A stretch of DNA of 64,000 nucleotides from Deltaproteobacteria bacterium (GTDB taxonomy: Bacteria > Acidobacteriota > Thermoanaerobaculia > Multivoradales > JAHZIX01), in NCBI GenBank assembly GCA_022601195.1, contig JAHZIX010000007.1, positions 1 through 64,000 on the forward strand, given 5' to 3'. A model generated the notes under the pieces. That model searched no databases and was not told where the DNA came from. It saw only the letters and a list, made by a program, of their open reading frames with translations. Every line of letters begins with the position of its first letter. The first letter of the stretch is position 1. Of this stretch, positions 34,223 through 43,246 are shown piece by piece. The position numbers were made by a program, and so were the translations under genes.

Positions 34223-34702
34223 CTAGGATCCTCCGGCTGGGGCTGAGTCTTCTAAGGAGTGGGCTTCGAGGGAACGGGCTTCGAGGCCAACACGGCGCTG
34301 AAGAAAGAGAATCATCGCTCCCATACCAAGGGTCGCTCCCGCTTCCCCAAAGGCCCACCAAGGAGGTAAGCCAGCGGCCATATCGATGACCAGAATGAAC
34401 AAGGCGAACACGATGTCCGCCACCGCCATGTAGGTAATCACCGGAGCGAAGCGACGCACATCACTGGAGGTCACCCACATGAGGCTGCCATAGGTGGCGT
34501 AGAGCAAAGAGAGGGACCGGGTCAGGTACTGCGTCAGGGGAGTTGCGGGGAATGGCTCCAAACCGAGAGCGCCGTTGGCCAGAGCCATCCACTCCGTCGG
34601 CATGAAGACTGCGAGCAGAGCCAAGCCCATGACACTGGCGCCAAATCGCAGCAGGAGTTTCAGACAGGTGGTCCAAATTCCAGAAGAGGTCTCGTGGTTC
34701 AT
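34223..34702 (-). CDS. Small four-helix membrane protein, unknown function
   Basis: This 159-residue protein has four predicted membrane helices (LLRFGASVMGLALLAVFMP, SLSLLYATYGSLMWVT, VITYMAVADIVFALFILVID and WWAFGEAGATLGMGAMILF) and a polar tail with two near-repeats (EARSLEAHSLED). It is the first gene of the leftward operon that continues into the aminotransferase, CHAT, sigma and anti-sigma genes. The stop codon is 2 bases before the aminotransferase start. I recognise no family. The 150 bases to the divergent gene at 34855 should hold the operon promoter. Confidence 0.75.
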   Translation of the reverse strand: MNHETSSGIWTTCLKLLLRFGASVMGLALLAVFMPTEWMALANGALGLEPFPATPLTQYLTRSLSLLYATYGSLMWVTSSDVRRFAPVITYMAVADIVFALFILVIDMAAGLPPWWAFGEAGATLGMGAMILFLQRRVGLEARSLEAHSLEDSAPAGGS

Positions 34703-34854
34703 CGTAGCGTCCTTGGCGACTTAGGGCAGGCCCTCCAGGCCGGGTCCGGGGTAGTCCGGCGGAAACCTTCCGCAAATTGGCTAGCCGTCCGGCCCAGACT
34801 ACATCAGGAAGAGGCCCTGGAGCCACGCCCAGGAGGTGCGATAGGCTGCGGTCT

Positions 34855-35406
34855 GTGACCTCTGCCCTCTCCCCCTCCAAGCTCCCACCGGCTCTCTGCG
34901 GCCATCTACCGAATGGGAGTCTCGAAGCCCTCTTCAGGCGCTACGGCATCACCCTGCATTGGGTGGAGGCCAGCAAGCCCATTCCCGGCAGCCATTGGGG
35001 GGAACCGGAAGCGGGAATACTAGCCCCCGAGGCTTCAGTATTGGGTCCAAGGACAGAGGCTGGGACGCTCTTCGTTCGCGCCGATACCCCGGTCCACTCC
35101 GCTCTTCATGAAGGTTGCCATCTGGTTTGTATGGACGCGGACCGACGGTCGGCTCTCCATACAGATGCCGGCGGTGAAGATACCGAGGAGTGCGGGGTTT
35201 GTTACCTACAGATTCTCCTCGCCGATGACCTTCCCACAGTCGGTTCCCAGCGGCTTTGCCGAGATATGGATGATTGGGGCTACAGCTTTCGCCTTGGCTC
35301 CACCCAGGCTTGGTTCGAGGAAGATGCCGCCGATGCCCGGCAGTGGCTCGTCGACCATGGCCTGATCCAGCCGGATGGCGAGGTCATCTGGCGCCTCCGG
35401 CACTGA
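34855..35406 (+). CDS. Small HExxH (zincin-like) protein, unknown function
   Basis: The GTG at 34855 is the most likely start, since the upstream frame is arginine-rich and unnatural, but the ribosome binding site is unclear. The product of 183 residues has HEGCH at residues 85-89 inside SALHEGCHLVCMDADRR, followed by a cysteine-containing acidic stretch (GGEDTEECGVCYLQIL) and a C-terminal helical region. The HExxH motif and position suggest a metal-binding zincin fold, perhaps a peptidase, and additional ligands are not certain. No signal peptide is present, so it acts in the cytosol. It is divergent from the CHAT operon and separated by 436 bases from the following three-gene operon. Confidence 0.72.
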   Translation: MTSALSPSKLPPALCGHLPNGSLEALFRRYGITLHWVEASKPIPGSHWGEPEAGILAPEASVLGPRTEAGTLFVRADTPVHSALHEGCHLVCMDADRRSALHTDAGGEDTEECGVCYLQILLADDLPTVGSQRLCRDMDDWGYSFRLGSTQAWFEEDAADARQWLVDHGLIQPDGEVIWRLRH

Positions 35407-35842
35407 CAGTACTTTCCCCAAAAAGACTCGAAGAACGCCTTCGAAACCCCCTTCAAGAATTTCCTGTCTCTCTTCCTGTCGCTCCGGTTACTATTATTAG
35501 TGAATGAAAAATAGATAGCCCTTCGGTCTCCCCATACTCCGGGTGAGGTTGAGGGATTCCTTTCGAGGCCCAATACCGGCAACCCCATCCCGGCAGCCAG
35601 CTCGGAAAACAGAGCCGGCAAACTGGATGACCTGGTGGTCGGCCCGAAGCCGCTCTCTATAAGGAGGGTCGGCCAAGACCCTGGAGGGCGCCGGTAGCCC
35701 CTCTTCTTGGCAAGAGGTCGAGGCGGAAGGTCCAAGGTCCCGAGCCTCGAGGGAGGAACGGCGCCGGCGAAATTCTCGATGGCAGACCGGCCTGTCATCG
35801 CCCCCAGAGATTTGTCCAAGGGGAACTTGGAGAGAGGACGTC
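35407..35842. other. 436-bp stretch before the three-gene operon
   Basis: No supportable gene is present. A leftward Ser/Arg-rich frame covers part of it but has no start signal. An AT-rich patch (TTACTATTATTAGTGAATG) at about 35488-35506 could contain the promoter of the downstream operon, but I could not define the boxes with confidence. Confidence 0.4.
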
Positions 35843-36679
35843 ATGGCAAAGTTGGACCCTTGGACCGCTAGAATCGAGGCCATTCCCGAGGGGGAAATCT
35901 GGCTCGAGAAACTGAAGTACGACCGCCAGCGCGGCAACCTCAAAGAGGTCCTGGTGGACAAGTTCTCTGCTACGCTAGACTCCACCTTGGAAGAGGATCT
36001 CTCGGACGAGGAAGCTCTTGGGGCCATCGACCAAGTAGGTCACTCCGACCCGGAGGGCTACTTCTTGCAGGGAACTCGGCAGCCGAGATCGCGACATTCT
36101 TACTGCCGAATCTTGGACGTGGGCTCCTTTGCTCACAAAAACCTCGACCTGGCGAGTATCGGGTTGGAGCTGGATGAGAAAACGGCAACCACGGTCTGGG
36201 AAGAAATCGGATCGCTGATTACTGAGGATCTCTACACGAACGATATGAGGACGAGAAAACCCTTCTTTTGGGCAACCCCTATCGAAGACCTCGAGAAGGC
36301 GGAGCCTCCCCAGGGGCCTCAGACGGTCGCCTGCTCTGTTCGCAATCACCTCGGCCTCCATCACTACGGCGAAGGAACCCACCTGCTTCGCATCGATGTC
36401 CCCCATGAAGCTGTGAAGGGAAAGAAAGTAAAAGCCCCAACCTGCCTCGACGCGGGCTCCTATCCCTATTTCTTTCCGACAGATCACAAAGACGGTTATG
36501 GTCGAACACTCGACCTCCAAACAAAGAAATACGGAGCTCGAGAGGCCGTCGTCGAAACCCTCGAGTTCAACTCGAGTTATCAAGTCTCAAAACTTGGCAG
36601 AGTCTCGACCCAGCCCCCCCACCTTGCTACGGAGGATCTCTTGGTCCATCCTGAAGAACGTATGAAGGGCCTTCCATAG
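35843..36679 (+). CDS. Three-gene operon, gene 1: unrecognised 278-aa protein
   Basis: The ATG follows GAGAGGACGTC. The soluble protein has an acidic N-terminal half (LDSTLEEDLSDEEALGAIDQ) and a C-terminal half with conserved-looking aromatic and glycine patches (VRNHLGLHHYGEGTHLLRID, then TCLDAGSYPYFFPTDHKDGY). The second half could be a catalytic or binding domain with His/Tyr residues, but I do not recognise the family. It has no signal peptide or membrane helix. The next gene starts 17 bases after its stop and is itself overlapped by the third, so the three are very likely co-transcribed and functionally linked. It could be an effector or sensor of a defence-like system; this is inference. 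Confidence 0.75.
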   Translation: MAKLDPWTARIEAIPEGEIWLEKLKYDRQRGNLKEVLVDKFSATLDSTLEEDLSDEEALGAIDQVGHSDPEGYFLQGTRQPRSRHSYCRILDVGSFAHKNLDLASIGLELDEKTATTVWEEIGSLITEDLYTNDMRTRKPFFWATPIEDLEKAEPPQGPQTVACSVRNHLGLHHYGEGTHLLRIDVPHEAVKGKKVKAPTCLDAGSYPYFFPTDHKDGYGRTLDLQTKKYGAREAVVETLEFNSSYQVSKLGRVSTQPPHLATEDLLVHPEERMKGLP

Positions 36680-36696
36680 TTGGAGAATGGGGCACG

Positions 36697-37620
36697 ATGG
36701 CCAAGAAGAAAAGGACCCAACGACCTCCCGAAGGAGGCAAGCGATCTCCTCGGCGCGATCTCTTGGCCCGGCTCTTGGACCTCGATTCCAACAGTCTTAG
36801 GGAATGGCTTCAGGGCGCCCTTTGGAATGGCGCCTATTCACCTCTGTCGGTTCCCCCAAATTCCTCCTTCGCCCCCTTTTTGACCGACCTACTCTCCAGC
36901 CCAAAAGCAACGTCGGTTCGATTCGAGCTGGGAAAGATCTTGCCCAACATCGTCCGCTCCTGGAACCTCAATGACCCTCCGGAGATACTCGAGGACATCC
37001 TTCTGCTCTGCGGCGTGCTCCGGGCTCTCGATACGGAAAGACATATTCTTCTGCTCGCCTCGGAGCGCCTTCGACGGCACCCCGAAGAGGAGCGTTTGCG
37101 CCGGGAGTGCCTGCGAGCTCTCAGTGGGCTCGGGTGTAGCGAAGTTTCGAAAAGCGTCTTCGAACACTTTCTCCACGAACCCGGGTACTCGGCGATTTGC
37201 TATCGAGCCCTCTATCGCTACGACAAAGCTCTTGCAGCGACCCTACTCCCGGACCTCATCGAGGCTCTTTCTACCGTTGATAGGTCCCCAGCTTTGGATA
37301 TGGTGTTCAAGTTGATGTTTTTTCGCACCCTCCTCCACTCCCAGCGGAAAAACTTCCTGGGCAGAATCTTGAACGGTGATAGCTCAGAGCTCGAGAGAAT
37401 CCTCCAACTTCTGGAACGCAACGGTGTTCAGCTCATTCTCGACTCGTCGTTCCGGAGTGACGACCCCGTCGCTTTCGTTTGGACCGACCCGGAGTCAGGA
37501 GACCGAAAGCGAATCCCCTTCAAATCCAAAGACCTGAGTGATTACGCCGCGGCTATACTGTTGTACGCAGCAGACTACGAGCAATCGATGGAGGGCGCAG
37601 ATGCGACCCTTACAAACTAA
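36697..37620 (+). CDS. Three-gene operon, gene 2: alpha-helical protein
   Basis: This 307-residue protein is almost entirely helical, with paired helices (RFELGKILPNIVRSWNL, LRRECLRALSGLGCSEVSKS and ATLLPDLIEALSTV). The pattern resembles HEAT- or ARM-type solenoids. The N-terminus is basic (MAKKKRTQRPPEGGKRSPRR). No enzymatic motif was found. Its last 20 bases overlap the start of the third gene, which points to a fixed stoichiometry between the two products. A scaffold or adaptor role is inferred. GGAGAATGGGG precedes the start. Confidence 0.77.
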   Translation: MAKKKRTQRPPEGGKRSPRRDLLARLLDLDSNSLREWLQGALWNGAYSPLSVPPNSSFAPFLTDLLSSPKATSVRFELGKILPNIVRSWNLNDPPEILEDILLLCGVLRALDTERHILLLASERLRRHPEEERLRRECLRALSGLGCSEVSKSVFEHFLHEPGYSAICYRALYRYDKALAATLLPDLIEALSTVDRSPALDMVFKLMFFRTLLHSQRKNFLGRILNGDSSELERILQLLERNGVQLILDSSFRSDDPVAFVWTDPESGDRKRIPFKSKDLSDYAAAILLYAADYEQSMEGADATLTN

Positions 37621-40096
37621 ATCAGGCTCCCCCGCCACCCTATCCGCCAAGCAAGTCGCCAAGGAGCTCGAAGGCATTGCTCGGCTTCGCGACCAGTTGA
37701 CCTCTCTGCAACAGGATATCGAGTACAAGAAGGCCGGCGGGAATCTCTTTTACGCCATCGATTTCTCTGAGGTCTACGCCTTCCTCTACCAGAAATTCGA
37801 CACCGTAGACAGCATGGAAGCAGGGCTTCCCTTCGAATATGAGTCGGATAAGCAGTCTCAGCTAGGCCTCGGTCTCAAACATCTCTTCAAGAGCTTGGTA
37901 GATATTGTTTTTCTGCTTCCACCCCACGCACGAGAGATGTTCGCCTTTATTCGTTGGCAACAGGAGATGGGAGACGAAGGCGCTAGCCTGTTTGGTGAAG
38001 CCCGCAAGGCTCTCGATGGACTCAGCGACGAGGAAAGCAGCCTTCTCGCACTCTTCGCTGCCGGTGAAGACATCTCCTCGCCGGACCGAGCCAAACTCAT
38101 CGATCTGGTTAAGAAAAGCTTCGAAAGTCTGTGCAGCCGAGTCTCGAAATTTCTCGACAGGCATCACAAGCATCAAGTCATGGACGTTCTCAACGACCTG
38201 AAACAGAATGGCACCTTGAGCGTAGGGATCGACGAGCTGTTCCAGCGAGCCGAGGTCACCGCTCCGGACTTTGGCAAGCGGGACATCGATCTGGAATTGA
38301 AGATTTTCGGACTCTTTCCCAAGAAATCGAAACGGCAACAACGCTTTGCCAAGCTCATCGATGCCCGCGCTCTCTTGTACCTAAGGGATATCAATCACCA
38401 GCTAGAGAAGAACGGGGCACGACTTCTCCTGGTCACGAGAGACAGTGGCCTAAGGGAAGTCGCCGGACGGCTCGAGAAAGAGCCTTGGTTCGAGTGGCCG
38501 AACGCCGGCCAATTCACCCGCAGCGTCGAGGCGATCTTCTTCGACCTGATGCTGCTGGGCACCGACTCTCTCGCTGAGAAGGTCCAGTGGATTCAAGAAA
38601 CCGACGAGCTCTTGGGAGAGATCGCAATGACTCTGCGGTTGTGGCAACTGGAAATGAGGTCCTCCCGGCACCGGAGTCGATCCTATGGCCGGAAGTTCAT
38701 GAAGATGACCGCTGACCCTTTCGACCGCACCAACGAGCTTTGGTCCCAGCACCGGAACATCAAACTCTCCCTCGCTCTCAAGAAAGCGGATTGGCTACCC
38801 GCTGAGCTCAACGAAGGAGAGGGAGAAGACCCACGCACCTCGAAGTCACCACCAAAGGCAGCAGGCTCGCCGGAACCGACACGGCAGGGATCCGAAATTG
38901 AGACCAAGGAGTTGACTCAGCTGCGACGGCTATGGAAATTCGTCTCCACACCTGAATATGCCCAGCTTGCCGAGGAACGCGCTGATGGCTTTTGGGGCGA
39001 ATTTCGTGAAGAAACCATGCGATTGCTGTTCATTGGCCGAGTTAGCAAGGAAGGCGTCGAGAAAGTGATTCGAGCCCTCTCCAGCCCGCGAGCTGACGGG
39101 CAGGAAGGTGGGCTTGCTCTCTCAACCCAAAGTGACGCGACGATCTGCCGAGTCGAGTTTCGGTCCCAAACAATTCGCGATTTGCTTCTGGAGCTAGACC
39201 CGTGGCAGGCGGACACCGATGCTCGCAGTCGGCGGGTACGGCGAGCCTTCGATAGCGTCATGGCCCAAGCCCTGACGGGGCCTCCCAAGGCGGAGGAGTT
39301 TCTCTTCATGGCCCTCATTCTCGGCATGGTGCAAGCCTGGGATGAGGCCTACCAGCTTGCGGAAGAAAGTCACTCCATGAACGGTGAGACCATTCCCGGA
39401 GAGATCCACTTTTTCCAAGCCGTAGCCCTCCATCGTCAGGAAGCTCTGACCGTCGAGGAACATGCCCGCAACTTGCGCCGATCCTATCAGCATCTCCTGA
39501 AAGCCCGTCAGGAGAAACTCGCAGCAGAGGATTGCCGAGAGCCGGAGGAAGCACGACTTCTCAAAGAGCAAGCCTTGGTAGCCCTCATCTATAACGAGCA
39601 AAGGGCCAAGACCACCTCCTCAAGAGGCGGCACCGGGACCTGGAAAGTACGGTTGGAAGATGGCAGCAAGATACCGGCCAAAAAACAGGCCCTTAAGTTC
39701 CTGCACCGGGCATTACAGCTCGCTTCCGGCGAACGCAAGCTGACCATCGAGATCCTGAACAATCTAGCTTATGCGGAATTGGAAGAAAAAACTCCCGACC
39801 TCGAAGCGACCCGGGGCTGGTTCGATCGCATCGACAAGGAGTTTGCCGAGGCCGCTCAGAGCGAGCGTAGAACTATTCCGAATTCTCCTTGGCCCGCTCT
39901 CAGAGAAACCCGCACTTTCTACCAGGCCCACCGCGCACACCACGATCGAGACTCCGCGGCGCTACAGCGCTGCCGGAAAGAGTTCCGCCAGTTGATTGAC
40001 AACAAAGCTCTCCCCCCTCAGGAGCTGGACATCGTTGGCGAGCATCTCGAGTTGGCAGAGCAGTGGTTGGAGGAGCTGGAGAGGGGCGAAGGTTAG
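37601..40096 (+). CDS. Three-gene operon, gene 3: large protein with PIN-like nuclease signature
   Basis: The ATG at 37601 has a GGAGGGC site and lies inside the end of gene 2; the longer frame from 37538 is rejected. The 831-residue product shows the acidic positions expected of a PIN-type RNase: Asp54 (FYAIDFSEVYAFLY), Asp254 with a following helix (LIDARALLYLRDINHQL), and Asp281 after a hydrophobic strand (ARLLLVTRDSGL). About 200 residues separate the first two motifs, mostly helical. A linker and helical repeats follow (residues 560-830), resembling TPRs (EEFLFMALILGMVQAWDEAY). It has no membrane segment. I infer a nuclease effector coupled to the solenoid protein; the family itself is not one I recognise. 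Confidence 0.8.
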   Translation: MRPLQTKSGSPATLSAKQVAKELEGIARLRDQLTSLQQDIEYKKAGGNLFYAIDFSEVYAFLYQKFDTVDSMEAGLPFEYESDKQSQLGLGLKHLFKSLVDIVFLLPPHAREMFAFIRWQQEMGDEGASLFGEARKALDGLSDEESSLLALFAAGEDISSPDRAKLIDLVKKSFESLCSRVSKFLDRHHKHQVMDVLNDLKQNGTLSVGIDELFQRAEVTAPDFGKRDIDLELKIFGLFPKKSKRQQRFAKLIDARALLYLRDINHQLEKNGARLLLVTRDSGLREVAGRLEKEPWFEWPNAGQFTRSVEAIFFDLMLLGTDSLAEKVQWIQETDELLGEIAMTLRLWQLEMRSSRHRSRSYGRKFMKMTADPFDRTNELWSQHRNIKLSLALKKADWLPAELNEGEGEDPRTSKSPPKAAGSPEPTRQGSEIETKELTQLRRLWKFVSTPEYAQLAEERADGFWGEFREETMRLLFIGRVSKEGVEKVIRALSSPRADGQEGGLALSTQSDATICRVEFRSQTIRDLLLELDPWQADTDARSRRVRRAFDSVMAQALTGPPKAEEFLFMALILGMVQAWDEAYQLAEESHSMNGETIPGEIHFFQAVALHRQEALTVEEHARNLRRSYQHLLKARQEKLAAEDCREPEEARLLKEQALVALIYNEQRAKTTSSRGGTGTWKVRLEDGSKIPAKKQALKFLHRALQLASGERKLTIEILNNLAYAELEEKTPDLEATRGWFDRIDKEFAEAAQSERRTIPNSPWPALRETRTFYQAHRAHHDRDSAALQRCRKEFRQLIDNKALPPQELDIVGEHLELAEQWLEELERGEG

Positions 40097-40499
40097 GAGC
40101 CTGGTCCGCGTTGAATCGGCCAGCATCGGACGGGCCTCACTGGGCCTCTCTCAGAGTTGTTCTCTCGACGAAACCAACCAGGTTTCACCTGAAAAAGCAC
40201 CTTGAAAGACCTCCCGTGGCGCTGAGTCAATCACCTGCCTTCGATACGCGGTAGGGTCCCGGCACCTTCACAGCTACCCCTTCCGGCATCGCTCCCACCA
40301 ACGCCCCATCTATCTCTGGAACCCCAGGTATGGGACCCAGACTCCGGAACCAAAACCAGCCACGCAACAAACTCGCACTCCGTGATCTCCAACCAATTTT
40401 TCTATCGCGTTAGAGATGTAGACCCACCCGAGACCGCGGCCCGCAGTCGTTTGCGACTGGCCGTGCCTCGAACAGAAACTCGGTGAATAGGAGATGTCT
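40097..40499. other. 403-bp stretch upstream of the PKD subtilase
   Basis: No supportable gene is present. A short hairpin (CAGTCG paired with CGACTG around TTTG) lies near 40446-40461, just upstream of the AATAGGAG ribosome binding site of the subtilase gene. No other feature was recognised. Confidence 0.4.
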
Positions 40500-43070
40500 A
40501 TGTCCCTCCCAAAAACAGAACCAAGCTACCGTCCAATGGCAAGAGAGAAAGATCGGTCCCTCTGCCCCCGAAGTCTCAGCCGATTCCCCAACCTGATCGT
40601 CGTTACCGGCCTTCTCGCCCTCGCCTCCCAGGCCCTGGCGGGAAACACCGAAACCTCGAGACTCCAGCCCCGCCAGGCCTCACCTCCCGCTGCTGTTTAC
40701 GCTCTGGCTAGCGACGCTCCGGTGGAGCGTTTGGTGATCAAATTTCACGAGGGTACCCGGGTTCGCCTACGGGACGGTGTTCTCCAGGAACACCATCGCT
40801 CTGCCGTCGAGCAGCGCCAACTTCAGGTCCTTGGTTTGACTCCCTCTCGAGTTGCCGACGATGCCACTAGTGCGATGAATCACCTGGCGCTGTCCCCACA
40901 GGCTGGTGATCTAGAGAGAATGTTCACCCAACCCGAGAACCAGCTCGAAGATTGGAAGACTAGTGGAGAATCCAAGTCCGGACGCGAGCTGGCGGATCTC
41001 AACCTCTACTTTGGTGCAGCCCTAGAACCCAACACTCGGTTTGGAGAGCTAGAGGAGCTGCTCTTGGAACTCAATAGTCTAGCCAGCGTGGAAGTGGCCT
41101 ACCTGGAGCCTCCCGCCGAGCTCGCCGCCATCTACTCCAGCGAAAAGCCGGGTCCCCGTAGCTCGACACCCAACTTCCAGAACCAACAAGGGTATTTGAA
41201 CGCCGCTCCCTTAGGCATCGACGCCCACTATGCCTGGACGATAGACGGCGGCAATGGACAGAATGTTCAGATCGTCGACGTGGAATGGGCCTGGCAAACT
41301 ACCCACGAGGACCTCCCAAGCCTCTTCCACCAGGGCGGTACACAAAACCCAACAGTTGGATTTCGCAACCACGGTACTGCGGTGCTGGGAGAGATGGTTG
41401 GCGTCAACAACTCCCTGGGCATCAAGGGGATCGCCTACGGTGCCCAGGCCGGGTACGAGAGCATCGATCAACAGAGCGTCGCCAGTGGCATTTCTTCCGC
41501 TGCCATCGCAGCGGGAAGCGGCGACCTAATCCTCATCGAGGTCCAGCGCCAAGGCCCATTGAATGCCACCTCTTGTACCTGCAATACCTTGCAATGTGAC
41601 TTCATCGCGGTGGAGTTCCTGCAGGCGGACTACGATGCCATCGCCGCCGCTACGGCTAACGGCGTGATCGTAGTGGAGGCAGCGGGGAATGGTTCTTCAA
41701 ACTTGGATGATCCGGCCTACGGAGGTCTCTTCGACCGCAACGTCCGTGACTCCGGTGCCATCGTGGTCGGAGCGAGCACCTCGACAGGCCGGGTTCCCAC
41801 CTGCTGGACCAACCACGGCAGCCGAGTGGATGTCCACGGTTGGGGCGAAAACGTAGCGACCACGGGATACGGTGATCTTCAGGGAGGTGCCGAAAATCAA
41901 TGGTACACATCTGCCTTCAGCGGAACCTCCAGTGCTAGCCCTATCGTCACCGCCGCCGCCGCCTGCCTCCAAGGTGCTTCCAAGAGCGATGGTCAAGGAA
42001 ACATGACCTCCATCGAAATGCGCCAGCTATTGGTCTCCACGGGAACTGCCCAGACCGGTATCCTGGCGAAACCCATCGGCCCGTTACCGAATCTCAGGGC
42101 GGCCCTCGATCAATTGATCCAGAATTCCCCTCCAACAGCGAACTTCACCTTTAGCGGTTCGGGCCTGAACCGTAGTTTCAACGCCTCTACCTCCACCGAC
42201 GACAACGGCATCACCGACTATCAGTGGACCTTCCCTGGTGGCCTTGCCAAAGCCGGCGTTTCCGTCGACCACTTCTTCCCCAACTACGGCAGCCATTGGG
42301 TCACTCTCACCGTAACCGACAGCCACGGCGAGACAGATTCCACAAGCAAGCTGGTGAACCTTCCCCAGCCGACCATCACCCCGAAACAGGCCCTGTGGTA
42401 CAACCCGGATCGGTCCGGCAACGGCATCGACTTCTTCCGCAACTCCGCAGGAATCTACACCTTGGTGTGGTACACCTACACCAGCAACGGCACCCCTACC
42501 TGGTATATCTCTGGCTCAGGTTCCAAGTTCCGATCTACCTGGAGCCAGCCCCTCTTCAAGAGTACTTGGAACGGCTCCTCCAACACTCTGACCAACGTGG
42601 GGAGCGTGCGACTCTCCTTCAGTAGCACCAGCGAGGCCTGGTTCTCTTGGGTTCTCAACGGCCAGACGGGAGGCGAGCGCTTCGTCCATTCTCACGGCGG
42701 CACGGGCCGAAGCGGCATGTGGTACGACCCCAACGAGTCCGGTTGGGGCACCATGATCGCCGACGGCGGTAGCGCGCTGGTTGCCAATATCGCCTTCTAC
42801 CAAGGTTCTCAACCGCGCTGGGTCCAGGGCCAAGCCATCTCCAGCAGCAACGCCTTCATGGCTGTCCGGTGGATCGACGGCGTGGGCCTTTGCCCAAGCT
42901 GTGGAGGCGGCAGTAGCACTCCTCCCACGGGTCAAGTCGTCGGCAGCACCAGGATCCAAATCGCTAACGGCAGCTCGACCTCCGGAAGCCAGACGGTTAA
43001 CATTCAGATCCCCGGCGGAGGCACCTGGAACCGGTCGAATATCCCGATCTCCCTGCTCACGGAACCCTGA
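40500..43070 (+). CDS. Secreted S8 subtilase with PKD domain and C-terminal tandem beta domain
   Basis: The second ATG (40500) is better spaced from TAGGAG than the first (40494). A long basic N-region precedes the signal helix (FPNLIVVTGLLALASQAL). The catalytic triad is complete: Asp260 (IVDVEW), His291 (NHGTAVLGEM) and Ser477 (FSGTSSASPIV), with the AGN oxyanion motif in between. A PKD domain follows (NFTFSGSGLNRSFNASTSTD). Two copies of a beta domain of the type WYNPDRSGNGIDFF and WYDPNESGWGTMI come next, a repeat common in exported proteobacterial and acidobacterial proteins. It is a secreted endopeptidase. A terminator hairpin follows. Confidence 0.9.
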   Translation: MSLPKTEPSYRPMAREKDRSLCPRSLSRFPNLIVVTGLLALASQALAGNTETSRLQPRQASPPAAVYALASDAPVERLVIKFHEGTRVRLRDGVLQEHHRSAVEQRQLQVLGLTPSRVADDATSAMNHLALSPQAGDLERMFTQPENQLEDWKTSGESKSGRELADLNLYFGAALEPNTRFGELEELLLELNSLASVEVAYLEPPAELAAIYSSEKPGPRSSTPNFQNQQGYLNAAPLGIDAHYAWTIDGGNGQNVQIVDVEWAWQTTHEDLPSLFHQGGTQNPTVGFRNHGTAVLGEMVGVNNSLGIKGIAYGAQAGYESIDQQSVASGISSAAIAAGSGDLILIEVQRQGPLNATSCTCNTLQCDFIAVEFLQADYDAIAAATANGVIVVEAAGNGSSNLDDPAYGGLFDRNVRDSGAIVVGASTSTGRVPTCWTNHGSRVDVHGWGENVATTGYGDLQGGAENQWYTSAFSGTSSASPIVTAAAACLQGASKSDGQGNMTSIEMRQLLVSTGTAQTGILAKPIGPLPNLRAALDQLIQNSPPTANFTFSGSGLNRSFNASTSTDDNGITDYQWTFPGGLAKAGVSVDHFFPNYGSHWVTLTVTDSHGETDSTSKLVNLPQPTITPKQALWYNPDRSGNGIDFFRNSAGIYTLVWYTYTSNGTPTWYISGSGSKFRSTWSQPLFKSTWNGSSNTLTNVGSVRLSFSSTSEAWFSWVLNGQTGGERFVHSHGGTGRSGMWYDPNESGWGTMIADGGSALVANIAFYQGSQPRWVQGQAISSSNAFMAVRWIDGVGLCPSCGGGSSTPPTGQVVGSTRIQIANGSSTSGSQTVNIQIPGGGTWNRSNIPISLLTEP

Positions 43071-43100
43071 GCCCATCCGTAGGCCACTCAGGTAGACCCT

Positions 43101-43141
43101 GAAGCCCCGGGCCGGAAGCCATCCTTCTGATTCGGGGCTTC
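43101..43141 (+). terminator. Hairpin after the PKD subtilase gene
   Basis: A 9-bp perfect stem, GAAGCCCCG paired with CGGGGCTTC, with a 23-base loop lies 31 bases after the stop. It is followed by a pyrimidine-rich run (GTCCTTTCGTCTCCC). It probably ends transcription of the subtilase gene. Confidence 0.68.
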
Positions 43142-43246
43142 GTCCTTTCGTCTCCCACGGTCAGTTAGCCAATTCTCGTCTCCTTCGCGCGCTCTAAGGG
43201 GACAGCTCACCCACGAGTTGTCAGAACCGCGAAAGGAAACGACACC

